This document shows, piece after piece, positions 1 to 10,745 of a stretch of 64,000 bases of DNA. The translations under genes and the position numbers were made by a program. The stretch covers positions 13,071,001 to 13,135,000 of the forward strand of contig JAPTOF010000016.1 in NCBI GenBank assembly GCA_028554755.1, given 5' to 3'. Under the pieces are notes generated by a model, which was not told the DNA's origin, made no database searches, and saw only the letters and a program-made list of their open reading frames with translations. How positions within the stretch are numbered: the first letter of the stretch is position 1; every line of letters begins with the position of its first letter. The stretch comes from Cordia subcordata (taxonomy: Eukaryota; Streptophyta; Magnoliopsida; Boraginales; Cordiaceae).

Positions 1-960
1 CACACGTAAATATACCATGCATCTACTCGGAAGGAGAAACGTAAGGTACCAGGATCCGACCCAATTGATAAGCAAGCCCAACCCAATTTCAAGTCAAATT
101 GGTTTCAACCAATGGTACCAAGATCTAGTCCAATGGATAAATAGGACCCAACCCAATTTTGGGTCAAAGTGGCTTTGATCTCTATGTCAAAAACCACTTA
201 ACATTAATATATATATATATATATATATTATATGTTAAGCGGGACCCAAAACTTTCACAATGTGAACTAACGCATGGCTAACAACTTTAATGGCATTTTT
301 TCCTCAATATTCTCAGGTAATAATTTTGTTAATAATCCAATGAAGCAAAAGACAAAATGAAACAAAAAAGAACCAATGGAACGACTTTTTTTCTGCCAAT
401 TATATGACTACGATCCATAGAAAAGAGATAATATAACTTTTTATTCTAGTCAGACACGTCCAATAAGCATATGAGTACTGAAAAGGTAGAAAATAGATTA
501 ACGCAGAAGCAAGGCATCGAATATAATAATTGACATAAAAGCCATTTACAGGAGATAGATTTTTATAGAACAATAAACATAGGCCCGAGATATTACCTAA
601 AGAGAATTAAAACATACAACAAGGATTAAATTGCTTAAAATATATAATCAGCTACATCATGCACGTTAACTTCATGAGATTTCTTTAAATGCACAAATCA
701 AGAATAAAGTAATTAGTGACACAATCATAGTAGTTCACAATAGAATCATGCAGAATTCAATGAAGAAATTTGAAATACGAATTGACCCCACTTACCTCAA
801 ATCCTAAATTTTGGAATTTCTTTAATCTACCTTTGAGAACAACCTATGTGCACAAAAATCCTCCACTGTTAATACTAAGAATAAAAACTAATTACTTTTC
901 AATCCTACGATTTTCATAGTGAACTAATATAGTCATGGCCCACCTTGGGAAAAACTCTTA
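1..960. other. Gene-free AT-rich DNA
   Basis: I see no coding frame, RNA gene or recognisable transposon protein here. The stretch is AT-rich, with an (AT)n run near 208-229. Two similar segments near 48-105 and 107-165 share the word order of a degenerate direct repeat of about 60 bp. Confidence 0.5.
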
Positions 961-963
961 CAT

Positions 964-1358
964 CTTTTTTGGATTGAGGAGGGAAAATTTAATAAAGGAA
1001 AGGAAATGAAAGGATTATAAAGAAAATGAAAGGGAAAGGGTTATTCATGTTTGGATTGGAGTATTTTTATGAGGGAAAGGAACATAAAGAATTATGAGTA
1101 TCTTGTGTTTAGAATATGAAGGAAATGGATAAAAAGGATAAATTTTATTTGTGAATAACTGATATGAGGGACGAGCTTTTTCTCTTCCTTCCATTTTACT
1201 CCAATTTGAAGGGATTGAAAATAAAGGATTTGAGGGGATGAAGCTCATTCCCTCAAATCAACTCCCCTATATCTACTCTCAAACCAAATAAAGGAAAGAT
1301 TTCTTTAGTCCCTTTATTAGCTTTTCCCTCCCCCCATTCCCCTCAATCCAAACAAATT
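964..1358. mobile_element. MITE-like inverted-repeat element
   Basis: Both ends read inward with the same purine-rich terminal sequence, beginning TTTGGATTGAGG on the left and its complement CCTCAATCCAAA on the right. The roughly 395-bp interior has no coding capacity; the short minus-strand frame inside it (1045-1248) is a by-product of the purine-rich composition. The size and the terminal inverted repeats fit a non-autonomous DNA transposon. The family and the target-site duplication were not resolved. Confidence 0.55.
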
Positions 1359-1526
1359 GTTAAAGAAAAGCATATCTAAGCTTAATTCTCTACTATTGTA
1401 CGTTCTTATTTATTTTTTAGAAAGGAAAAGTACAGGAGTAATTATCGTGAAAATGTGCAAAGGATATAATGACTCCAAATCAAGAAAGTAATTGCCTCAT
1501 TAAAATTCTGAATATGATTTTTTTAG

Positions 1527-2834
1527 AGGGTTAATACCTTCAGAAGTATTTGACTATAGGGTATGGGACATTTCAGCCTCTTAACTTTTAAATTAAGCCT
1601 TTTAGTCTCTTAAATTTCATTAGCAAGACATTACTGGTCCCTCAACTCATTTTCATCCAAAATTTAACGTGTTTAGCACTTGATTCTCACATGCCATCAA
1701 GAAATCTAATTTTTTAAGGGTAAAATTGGAATATAACTTCTTCAATTTTTTCTTATTTTCTTTCTCCTTTGTCACTTTTGCTTCTCCTATTTGGCACCAC
1801 TGCCACGATGAAATGCCCTATAATGAAAATCAATTAAAACCTTTTCATTGATGTTCACTAAGCGAGAAGTTTTTTATTTCTCATTAAGGTTTAAGGATTG
1901 TGGAAAATTCACTATTGAAGTATAAAGATTGTGGTTTATGTTTTAGTAAAAGATATTTTCTTTGGTGTCAAGGTTTAGGAATTTTGAGAAAACTCAGTGC
2001 AACAACTGACAATAATGTTACCAAGGAAAATCATATGAAAATGGAAGGGTGTTAACCGTTCCGTGTAAGCGGTAAGTCATTTATGGTGCACTCACAAGAA
2101 AAGTCATGTTTCAGAATAAATGCATAACTTTTTCGAAATTTTTGGTTCTTATACTCCTACCAGCTATTGTTGGAAAATTTTATTTACTTTCTAAAGCTTG
2201 TACCAATAATATGATGATATTTGCATAGTTGTGTTTGAAATGAACCTTTTATATTGTTAATATATATTCAATGGGTTAGGTGAGAAATTTTTTAAAGGAG
2301 CCTTTGGATAAGGTACGTACACAATATTGGACAAAAAAAATGCAAATACAAAGTTCTTGTCTTGCTAATACTGATGAAAAATAATTGATGAAGGCATTTA
2401 GCAAATGAGATAGTGTGAAAGATAATCTATCAAAATTGACTCCAAAACAATAGTTCTTAAGCATGTTAGATTCATTGAAAGGCTTTCTAGTTCAAAGAAA
2501 ATGAGCAGAAAATCCAAGGAAGATGGGATGTAATGCGTTTAATAGTGGTGGCTGTGGCGAAAAAAAGTGGGGAAAGATCAGTAGAGGAAATCCAATTGGA
2601 GGGGAAGAGAAAGAAAAAAAATGAAAATTAATAATATTTGTCTTGATTTCACTATTTTGCCCATCAAAATTTGGCCTTTTTAATTGCATGTGCAAATCAC
2701 ATAGCTCCACCATCATATTTTGGAATTAAATAAGTTGAAGGATTAATGAGTCCAACTAATGAAAGTCGAGGGACCAAATGTTTTATTTTAAAAGTTAAGG
2801 GATAATCCTAGGACTTCTGGAGGTATTAACCCCT
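1527..2834. mobile_element. Non-autonomous DNA element with long TIRs
   Basis: The left end (from GGGTTAATACCTTCAGAAGT) is matched in reverse complement at the right end (GGGTTAATACCTCCAGAAGT on the other strand). The resemblance continues inward for about 100 bp, through a shared CTTAACTTTTAAA block and a 'GGTCCCTC(A/G)ACT' block. The 1.3 kb interior carries no transposase frame. Long TIRs without a coding region suggest a Mutator-like or foldback-type non-autonomous element. No convincing target-site duplication was found. Confidence 0.55.
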
Positions 2835-3290
2835 TTCTTTCGTCCCACTATCATAACAACTCCAATCTTATAACACCACATTAATCACGTTTTTGAGTGG
2901 TTAAATGGGTAAAACCACTCAATCATCACAGGGGTCAAAATGGGTTGGGTGATAATTAGGTATGTGGTGGAAAGAGTGGCCGAGTAGAGGTTCGTTAGGT
3001 GGTGGTGGGAACTGACGGAAGATGAACCTCTTTCCCATAAATTTTTCTTCAACAACTGGCGAAATGTCTTGTTCTATGTGATTATCCAGTGCTTTCACCT
3101 GGGCACTAAGGTTGGCCATTGATTGTTGCTAATCCTCTAGCTGTTTAGTATGGAAAGTCATTAAATCCCAAGTCTTCTTGATCATCTCATCTGTTGTCTT
3201 GAGGCTCATGTTGTCAATCTTTAACGGGACAATAAGAGCACCAATATGTAGTGTTCAACGGAATCATAGAGTAAGAAGCTGATTTTGTTA

Positions 3291-3612
3291 ATGAGAAAAA
3301 GGGAAAAAGACATTCAGATCCCTCGATTTTAGGTATTAGAACAAGAAGTCCCTCAATTCTTTTGTTTTTTTTTTCCTCATCCTAGGTCCCTTTGTCAATT
3401 AAACTTAACAGAATAGTTAAGTATCTTCAAAAAATATCATTTATACCCTTAGTCATTTGTCTAATTAAGGGCATAAAAGATATTTTGTTAAGATAGTTAA
3501 CTTTTCCACTAACTTATAGAGTGACCTAAGACGAGAAGAAAGAAAAAAAAGAAACTGAGGGACTTAGTTGGTGTAACGCTTAAAAATAAAGACGTAATTG
3601 TCTTTTTCTCCA
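3291..3612. mobile_element. MITE-like inverted-repeat element
   Basis: The left end (GAGAAAAAGGGAAAAAGACA) is mirrored at the right end (GGAGAAAAAGACAATTACGT on the minus strand). Both ends carry a 'GTCCCTCA' block a little further in. The element is about 320 bp and non-coding. Its end sequences resemble the 'aaaatgcacgttaccc' type of MITE seen again in the first intron of the ArfGAP gene, but I do not claim they are one family. Confidence 0.5.
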
Positions 3613-3839
3613 TAAGAAAAGCTAGTACAAAAGGAAATTTGAGAAAGGCTCATACATCAAATCCTATACTAGCTCTTCATCAACGTATGTATAGTAAACT
3701 ATTCTCGCAATTGCATTATGCTCAGGCTAGTTGCAACAACTTTCTAGCATTGCTCTGGTCACGCCACATATTCTTTAAGGTGGGTAGGACGATGCCTTGT
3801 GCATGTGCTCCTTCGCAAGCTTGGGCTCCGCTAATCAGA

Positions 3840-4087
3840 TGGTATAGTTGGCTCTTATTTTCCATTGGGCTCATCTCGAATTTAAGGCTCTTTTATCAAC
3901 TGGGCTACTCATTAGAATAAGCTTTTACTACTGGTTGTCTGAGGATGTCAGGGTCATAATTCAAGATATTTTGGGTTTCAGTTTTGGAATTTTACCTGTC
4001 CGTTACCTGGGAGTATCATTAATTTCTACGAAGTTGGGCAAACAAGATTACGCTAGGCTAATCAAGAGGATCATTGACAGAAATTAG
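3840..4087 (+). pseudogene. LINE reverse-transcriptase remnant
   Basis: The plus-strand reading from about 3920 gives a peptide with SEDV, IIQDILGFSFGILPVRYLGV and SLISTKL. This is the conserved C-terminal part of the reverse transcriptase of plant L1-type LINEs (GFSxGxLPVRYLGVPL followed by STKL). It stops at 4087 in the middle of the domain, and the upstream part is no longer recognisable, so it is a dead scrap rather than a gene. Confidence 0.75.
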
Positions 4088-4089
4088 TT

Positions 4090-5080
4090 GTCAAATTGCG
4101 AATCGTATTGTCAATTGAAATTACATGTTTTTGAATCGTGAATCGTATCGAATCGTTCACAATTCAACCACACACTTAAAAATAGATAAAACAAATATTA
4201 TGTTTTTATTTGCTATTTTGCATTAAAAAATTTTGTTTGGATTAATATTCATTCACGATTCGATCACACTTAAAAGTAGATAAAACAAATATTATGTTTC
4301 TATTTGCTGTTTTGCATTAAAAAAATTTATCTGGATTAATATTCATACATGTTTTTTTGTTATGTTTATGTCATTTCTAGTGGTAGAAGGTAGAAACAAC
4401 TAGATATCAAAAGATAAAAGTATTTAATTTTTAGTTTATAGGAAGATGTAATTACAATTTGTAAATTATTAGAAAAGAGTAAAACAAGTATATGTTAGTA
4501 GGTTCAATACCATATTACTTTATAGCTTTATCGCATCTTATGTTGTAGAACACTTTGTTCTCTTTCTTTCTTTCTTCTTCTTCTTTTTCTTTTTTCCAAA
4601 TTAATTATGTTTTGATATTTGATCTTTGATGTTTGGATGAAGATATTTTAACCATCTAGTAAATGGACTTTTTTTCAGTTCTTTTGGGTCTATAATAGGT
4701 TTTCAATTTAATTTTAGCAAATGTATTTTTAATGGAAATTTGGTTCAACATGAATCGCTGTGATTCAGTGAATCGTAGGTAAATGGTAAGATTGAAATTA
4801 TGAATTGTACAGTCCCATAATGATGCTTCCAATGCCAACAAAAAGTAACACCATCCAATAGTATTTCACCAACATTTACGATCCACCCTCAATACATATC
4901 ATTTTTTTAGTGAATCAAATCGTGAATCATACGATTACAACTATAAAAAATTGAAAATCGATATTTGAAAGGAAATAACGAAAGGTTACTCACCCTTCAG
5001 ACAACAAAGTCAAAAAATCATAAAAGCCAGGGTTGGTGGCTTGAGTAGGCCAGTTCGGAATTTTTTCCGACAACTAAAGC
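4090..5080. other. Gene-free AT-rich DNA with small direct repeat
   Basis: No gene is visible. Two copies of a roughly 85-bp segment lie next to each other near 4170-4345 (each with AAACAAATATTATGTTT followed by a run of A and a GGATTAATATTCAT block), interspersed with a recurring GTGAATCG/CGATTCAC word that also appears near 4133, 4251, 4750 and 4915. Confidence 0.45.
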
Positions 5081-5084
5081 TCTG

Positions 5085-5215
5085 TTTGGCTTAGCTGTGT
5101 GATTTCAACCGTTGAACTGTAGAGCTTTTAGTAATAGAACTTTGAGTAAAAGTACTGTTAAATAAAAGTAATTGATTATTTAGCCTTGTATTAATACTTC
5201 TCTTTCAAGTTTTCA
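5085..5215. mobile_element. Truncated MITE, relative of the copy at 34.3 kb
   Basis: Starting at 'CTCTGTTTGGCTTAGCTGTG', this segment follows the left half of the element at 34316-34720 (shared order: TGTGTGATTT, GTAGAGCTTTTAG, TAGAAGT/TAAAAGT, GTTAAATAAAAGTA). The right half is missing, so it is a truncated copy. Confidence 0.5.
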
Positions 5216-6060
5216 ACCGTTTGTCTCAATCGTTTATTTTGCCATCTGCCCCGCGCCTGCGTGGGGGGGGGTGGGTGGGGTGGGGAAGGGGGGCTGCCGG
5301 GCCATGGCACGGGGTGAGGAGGGTGTTGGTTTTGGTCCTCAATGAACTGGGGAGATGGTTTTGCCCAAATTTTGCAGACCGTTGGTAACAATTAACAGTG
5401 TGGCTCGAGTGGCATGGAAAAATGTCTGTAGAACTCACGGAGGTAGCCTAAGCATTAAGAACGTTAAGGATTATAATCATGCTGTTAATTTGCATTATCT
5501 TTGAGTACTTCTTAATAGAAGTGACACCGTCTGGAAGTGCATTTGAGATTTTGCCATGCCTGCAGATGCAGGTTGGTATTACAGGAAAATATTGAATTTG
5601 CACACTACCATGAAGCAACTCTCATCACAAGGCCACCTGATTTGTTAAAACAGTAGACAGAGTTGGGCTATTGCTTCATATGTTATAGAGAGAACTGCAC
5701 TCAAGGATACGAACAATTTATCACTAATAAAGGTCTCGACCACAAATCAATTTCCATAGGGCTACAAGGCCTAAGGAACGGGTAGTTTCGACGAAACACA
5801 AATTACAAAAGAACCATCTAAGTTAGCTAATTTGATTTTGTAAATAAGCATGTGAGAGCGCGACGACCAAAAAGAAGAAAACCGCCGAGGGCCACCCCAT
5901 GACCCCCACCGGAAGGAGGACCGCATTGGACATGTCTTCTAATTCTCTCTCGTGTATGAGCGCCGTGTTGTTCAATGATACTCCATGTGGATCCCAGAGA
6001 AAGTGATCTCATATCACTAAAACTGTATCTTCTTCAAACCTGATTGTATGGATCACCACT

Positions 6061-9000
6061 CTATCTGACAGTTTGGCGGGTGTTGTAAGAGTTGCAAGAC
6101 GGACATTTCTGGGCCACAAAATGGTATTGTACTTCGGAATGGGCTCCACAATCATTGCAAAGAATCCAAATCTTGAAACAAAACGAACCACAGATATTCC
6201 ACTATGTTAAGTATATAATGCATGAATCTAAAGAAAGAATGATGAGTGATTCTTAAAATGCGTGTTATTCAACAAGGGAAGGAGGATGGGTAGAGCCACC
6301 GACAGAAAATATACCATTCTCTGATAAGACTCTGGCATGGGTGTAGCAGCAATCTCCGTGTCAAACCTTTCCCAAACCTTCGACATATCACACACGGACT
6401 TGGAGCACAGTGGGCAAGCATATCTATCAAAAGGAAAAAATCTAAATCAGTCCTGAAATCTTTAACTGTGTTGAACAAGAAAAATGACACTGATCTGCTC
6501 ACTTACTGGGAGTGTTCCTGCATTTCCTTCAGGCACTCCTTGTGAATAGTGTGGCCACATGGTAGAGCTGTAACATCATTTCTCGACTCAAAGAGATACT
6601 GTACACATAATCTCATTTAGCTCATCGATAATAGCAAAAAGTTGAAAAACTTTAAGACAAGACAAACGAACGAAAATTAGTTGTGCAGTTAATACCTCAA
6701 AGCAAACAGGACAATCATGGTGCATTGCTCCTTCAACACATGGATGACCGTCTTTCAAAAGGATAGAGTAGCAACATCCTGAACAAACATGTCATGAAAT
6801 GTCAAACCTTTATTTAACATGCAGGAAAGTGCATAAACACAGCGCATAAAGAAAAGAGAGTAATATAAAATCGTATCCACATGCGGGGGAAGGGGAGGGA
6901 AAGAGAGGCTTACTGCATCTATCACAATGAAAGAAATTCTCTTGCCCACCGATTCTGCAAAAGAATAACTAAGAGTGAGACAATCACCACAATGACTCTG
7001 AGTGAAGCTCTTAAAAAATGACAGACAATGAGTGGACTGTTACAGAAACTCAAGATTAAGGCTCAAGGGAAAATCAAAGAGTCTCCTAAATTGCCATTAC
7101 TAGAGTTAATTTTCAAAATCATCCAGGATTCTCAAGGCCCTTTAAGCATTTGCAGTCCATCTCCAATCAATCAGAATGCAAAAGATGCATTTCCAGTCCA
7201 TCTCCAATCAATCAGAATGCAAAAGATCAGAGAACAAATAGTAACCTATTGAAAAGTACACTAAAATCTTACTGAAAAGTGGCAAACTAACCTAAATAAT
7301 ATGAAAAAATATATATATACTAAACTAACATATGACGAGAAGATTTTCCCAACATAGCATTTTTGCCAAATGATTTGGCACTAGGAAATTAGATTTTTGC
7401 CAAATGACCTGGCACTTTGGCACCAAGAAGATTTAGATTTTCACCAAATGATTTGACACTCGAAAAATTTAGCTTTTTCACCAAGCACCTAACACCCTAA
7501 CCACTAGGCGCACGAAAATTTTTTTTTTTAAAGTCACCTAATCATTAGGTGCAAACAAATTTTTTTTAAGGCTCCTAAACATTTAGCACCTGAATAATTT
7601 CTTTTTTCACATTCGCCTAATCGCTAGGCACTTGCAATTTTGTTTTTTGTTTTGGCACCTAACCATTTGGCACAAAAATTGATTCTTTTATTTTTTAAAG
7701 GCACCTAACCATTAGGCACCAAAATTATTTATTTTCAATATGTTGTTATTATTTTTTCCCCCGATTTGTAAAGATTTCCATTCTCCTAGCAAAAAACAAG
7801 GAAATTTTAATAGAGATTTCATACTATCATATTCTAACTTTTCAGTTCTTTTCAATATTTTAACTTATTGTTGTAGAGACTAATTTTACAGTTCTAACTT
7901 TTAAGCATTTTAACTTGTACTAGAGATTACTTTTCAGTTACTTTTCAATTTCTAACTTTTCAGTTTCTTAACTTATTGTAGTTGTTGTGCCAAAGCATTT
8001 GGTACAAAAATTGATTTTTTTTTTTCAAGGCACCTAACCATTAGGCACCTGCACCTAAATATTTTTTTTTTGTTGCAATGACCTAATTGTTAGGCGGTAG
8101 GAATTTTCTTCCCTCCCCCCTTGGGTTCTGGCGCCTACATTGTTTTTATCTCTTTCCCTGCTATTTGCAGAGATTTCCATTCTCCCAGCAAAAAATAAGC
8201 AAATTTTAACAGAGCTTGCAAAAAAATCAAATAATTTTGGTGCCAAATGGTTAGGTGCCTTTAAAAAGAATTTTAAAAAACCAATTTTGCCAAATAGTTA
8301 GGCACCAAAATAACAAAAAACAAAATTACAAGTACCTAACAATTAGGTGATTGGGGAAAAAAAATTATTCAGGTGCCAAATAGTTAGGTGCCTAAGAAGA
8401 AAAAAGAAAGAAAAAAACGTGTTCGCACCTAACAATTATGCAACTTTGGGAAAAAAGAAATTATTCACACGCCTAATGGTAAGCCGCCTCGGTGACAAAG
8501 CTCTTCCCGGTGCCAAATCATTTGGCAAAAAGCTAAGTCTTCCCGGTGCCAAATAATTTGGTAAAAAATTAAATCTTCTCGGTGCCAAATGATTTGGCAA
8601 AAATGCCATATCAGAAAGACCTTTTGTCATATGGTAGTTTGGAAAATTTTTTTATTTTTCATATTATTTAGGTTAATTTGCCTTGAAAAGCACCCTAAAA
8701 TCTAGTTCTTCTCAAGGCTATCAGCAAAGTCTATGCAAGGAAAGATACGATCAAATATTGTTTCTCTTTCACATTCTACATTCTAGGAAAGATGACGGTG
8801 TGTAGGGTTCGAGGGTCATGGATAACAACATACCAACCGTACCTGCAAATGCCACAGCCAGTGCAATGAAACTGCAATTTAGATGTCTGCAAATCACGAA
8901 AGGAAAAAAAGGAAGGAATATATGAGTACTCAGCAAATATTGAACAGTTCTCTGTAAGTTACGGGAACAAAAGCAAAAAAAAAGAAAATCTCTTTTTGGT

Positions 9001-10727
9001 TCACTGTCGTGTCAATTATCAGTTGCATTGGAAATTTACAGTGTCCAAACACATAGTATCTTTACTCAAATGAAGACAATGCCATAAACACAGAAGTTCA
9101 ACATTCTCTATCATAAAAATTAGTACTTACATCATCATCAAACAACTTGCAAATACCACAGTAGTATCTCGCCATACATACACCACAATTGATGCAAACT
9201 TGCCTGACCTGTTCAACAAGAACCAGCAAAACTAAATACAACACAGTTTACTGTATCTCGTGACGTAAATAAATATGAATATGTCCACCAACCTCTTGCT
9301 CAGTGCCACAAAGAGAGCATATAACCTGAAAAATACATTTAAAAAAAAAAAAAGAAAAGAAAAGATGAAGTCATAATTGTATAAAATTCCAGAAGAGAGA
9401 ATATATGAAGCCAACCACAAAGTAAAAAGGAAAGCGTCATACTTGTTTTATCTGATGGCGGGGAACGTCATGTCTAAGCTTCTGGTCAATTCTGATATTG
9501 TTCTGCGAAACCAATACATAGGGCCAAATAAATATAAATTTAAAACTTATGAAGACAGGTTTAACATTTATAGAAAACCATACCCTAGTACAATTTCCAT
9601 TATCATATACAATCAGAAGACAGTAAGTGTAACAAAAGAAGACTCGAAAATTAGCCCACAAAATAACCAAACAACAGTTATTCACCACTAATAAATTTAT
9701 TGTCAATGTTGATCTTGTTCTGCCCCAATACATAGGGCCAAATCAATATAAATTTATAACTTATGAAGACAGGTCGACATTTATAGAAAACCATACCCTA
9801 GACAATTTCCATTATCACATACAATCAAAAGACCAAAAGCATAACCCCAAAAAAGACTCGGAAATTAGCCCACAAAATAACCAAACAACAGTTATTCACC
9901 ATTAATAAATTTATTATGATACTTGCAGCATCTCAAAGGGGCAAAATTCTGAAAAAAGCCAGCAAAAAATTCTTCCAAAGCAAGGAGAATAAATAAATGA
10001 ACAAAATGAGAACAAGTAAAAGTTCTTCCAGTCAGATGTGAATTTGATCATCCACTTGAGAAAAGCTAAAAATGATTTCACCACACTCCTTGTTGGCAGG
10101 TGGTAGAAGGTAAGCACATTTATGAACCTAGATTGTGAAGAAGAGAGGAAAAAAAATGTTGCTACACATAATGACATGAATGACGAAAAAGAAAACAGTT
10201 AAAGAGTGATAAGTTGGCTTCTGGGTTACTATGAGGGTACTGACAAACTGAAATACAAGGATTATTGCTTCAAAAATCCATTTATGCTAACCACCACACT
10301 CTTAGAATATGGAAGCAGGAGCAGCTGATACTGAATTCATATCACTTACTTTTGCCTCATTATGACAATGACGACAATCAAATATCTCATTGCAGCAAGG
10401 AGCTCCAATGCGGCACCTTCTACGGTAATGAGAACACCTGTAAAAGCAGGAAGAAAATATTAGCTAGGATATCACAAAACATTTACCAGCTTAAGAATCA
10501 TATTGAAGCCTACGACCATACCCATACTCCATTAATCCACGGTCAAGGACTTCAGTGTCACTAATACTATCCTGAGATATCAGTTCTTCAGCATGCAAAT
10601 TACCACCATCAGACTTCTGCGGGTATGACCCACCCACCTCAACAATATTCTCCTCATTGGTTATATCTTGAGGGGGTTCTTGCTGCAAGCGTGAAGTTCC
10701 AGAACAATTCACAGCTACCTCGGCCAT
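6061..10727 (-). CDS. CHY/CTCHY/RING zinc-finger E3 ubiquitin ligase (RCHY1/MIEL1-like)
   Basis: Eleven coding exons join in phase: 10727-10522, 10437-10350, 9502-9443, 9325-9293, 9208-9131, 8886-8843, 6954-6914, 6778-6696, 6598-6507, 6423-6315 and 6171-6061, giving 945 nt and 314 residues. All introns are GT-AG. Residues 1-66 are an acidic, poorly conserved leader. About 69-155 form the CHY zinc finger ([17 protein letters not shown], then CINCG and [10 protein letters not shown]). About 156-205 form the CTCHY finger ([17 protein letters not shown]). About 206-248 form a RING-H2 ([19 protein letters not shown]). About 283-304 form a C-terminal zinc ribbon (CNDC, KCPSC). The family transfers ubiquitin from E2 enzymes to targets; in plants MIEL1 marks MYB factors for breakdown, but this paralogue's target cannot be read from sequence. 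The domain set is complete and no key cysteine or histidine is lost. The splice choice after residue 68 follows a GTATGG donor that restores 'YGCSHY'. Confidence 0.93.
7146..7229. repeat. 41-bp tandem duplication in intron
   Basis: Two adjacent copies read CATTTGCAGTCCATCTCC / CATTTCCAGTCCATCTCC followed by AATCAATCAGAATGCAAAAG. They are almost identical, which suggests a recent duplication. They lie just upstream of the foldback element, in the same intron. Confidence 0.85.
7270..8694. mobile_element. Foldback Mutator-like element in an E3 ligase intron
   Basis: The 1,425-bp element lies in the intron between coding exons 6 and 7. It is flanked by a perfect 9-bp target-site duplication CTAAAATCT (7261-7269 and 8695-8703), the length typical of Mutator-like elements. 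The TIRs share AACCTAAATAATATGAAAAA, then CATATGAC, then CATTTTTGCCAAATGATTTG. Inside the TIRs both arms carry repeated palindromes. The outer set reads TGCCAAATGATTTGGCA at about 36-bp spacing. The inner set reads GGCACCTAACCATTAGGCACC-like. The core holds a direct duplication (7750-7815 versus 8150-8220). No transposase is encoded, so it is non-autonomous. Confidence 0.85.
9486..9918. repeat. 217-bp tandem duplication overlapping coding exon 3
   Basis: A unit that begins in coding exon 3 of the E3 ligase (9486) and runs into its upstream intron is repeated from 9703. Shared blocks in order are CAATACATAGGGCCAAAT, ACTTATGAAGACAGGT, ATAGAAAACCATACCCTAG, CAATTTCCATTATCA, and TTAGCCCACAAAATAACCAA. 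The second copy therefore carries a decoy of the exon-3 splice acceptor and its first codons, now diverged. Confidence 0.88.
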
Positions 10728-10745
10728 TGAATATTATGGATGAAC

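Noticed and set aside
8347..8630. Short open frames with repeated FLPN.LAPG peptides
   Set aside because: The repeated peptide simply mirrors the 36-bp palindromic DNA units of the foldback element and is open on both strands.
7146..8694. CRISPR-like array of spaced palindromic repeats
   Set aside because: The repeats diverge, the spacers are not unique, and the whole lies between TIRs with a 9-bp duplication in a plant intron. It is a foldback transposon.
10491..10521. Longer first exon of the E3 ligase
   Set aside because: Reading on gives YGRRLQYDS and loses the CHY start. Cutting at the GTATGG donor (10521) restores [10 protein letters not shown].
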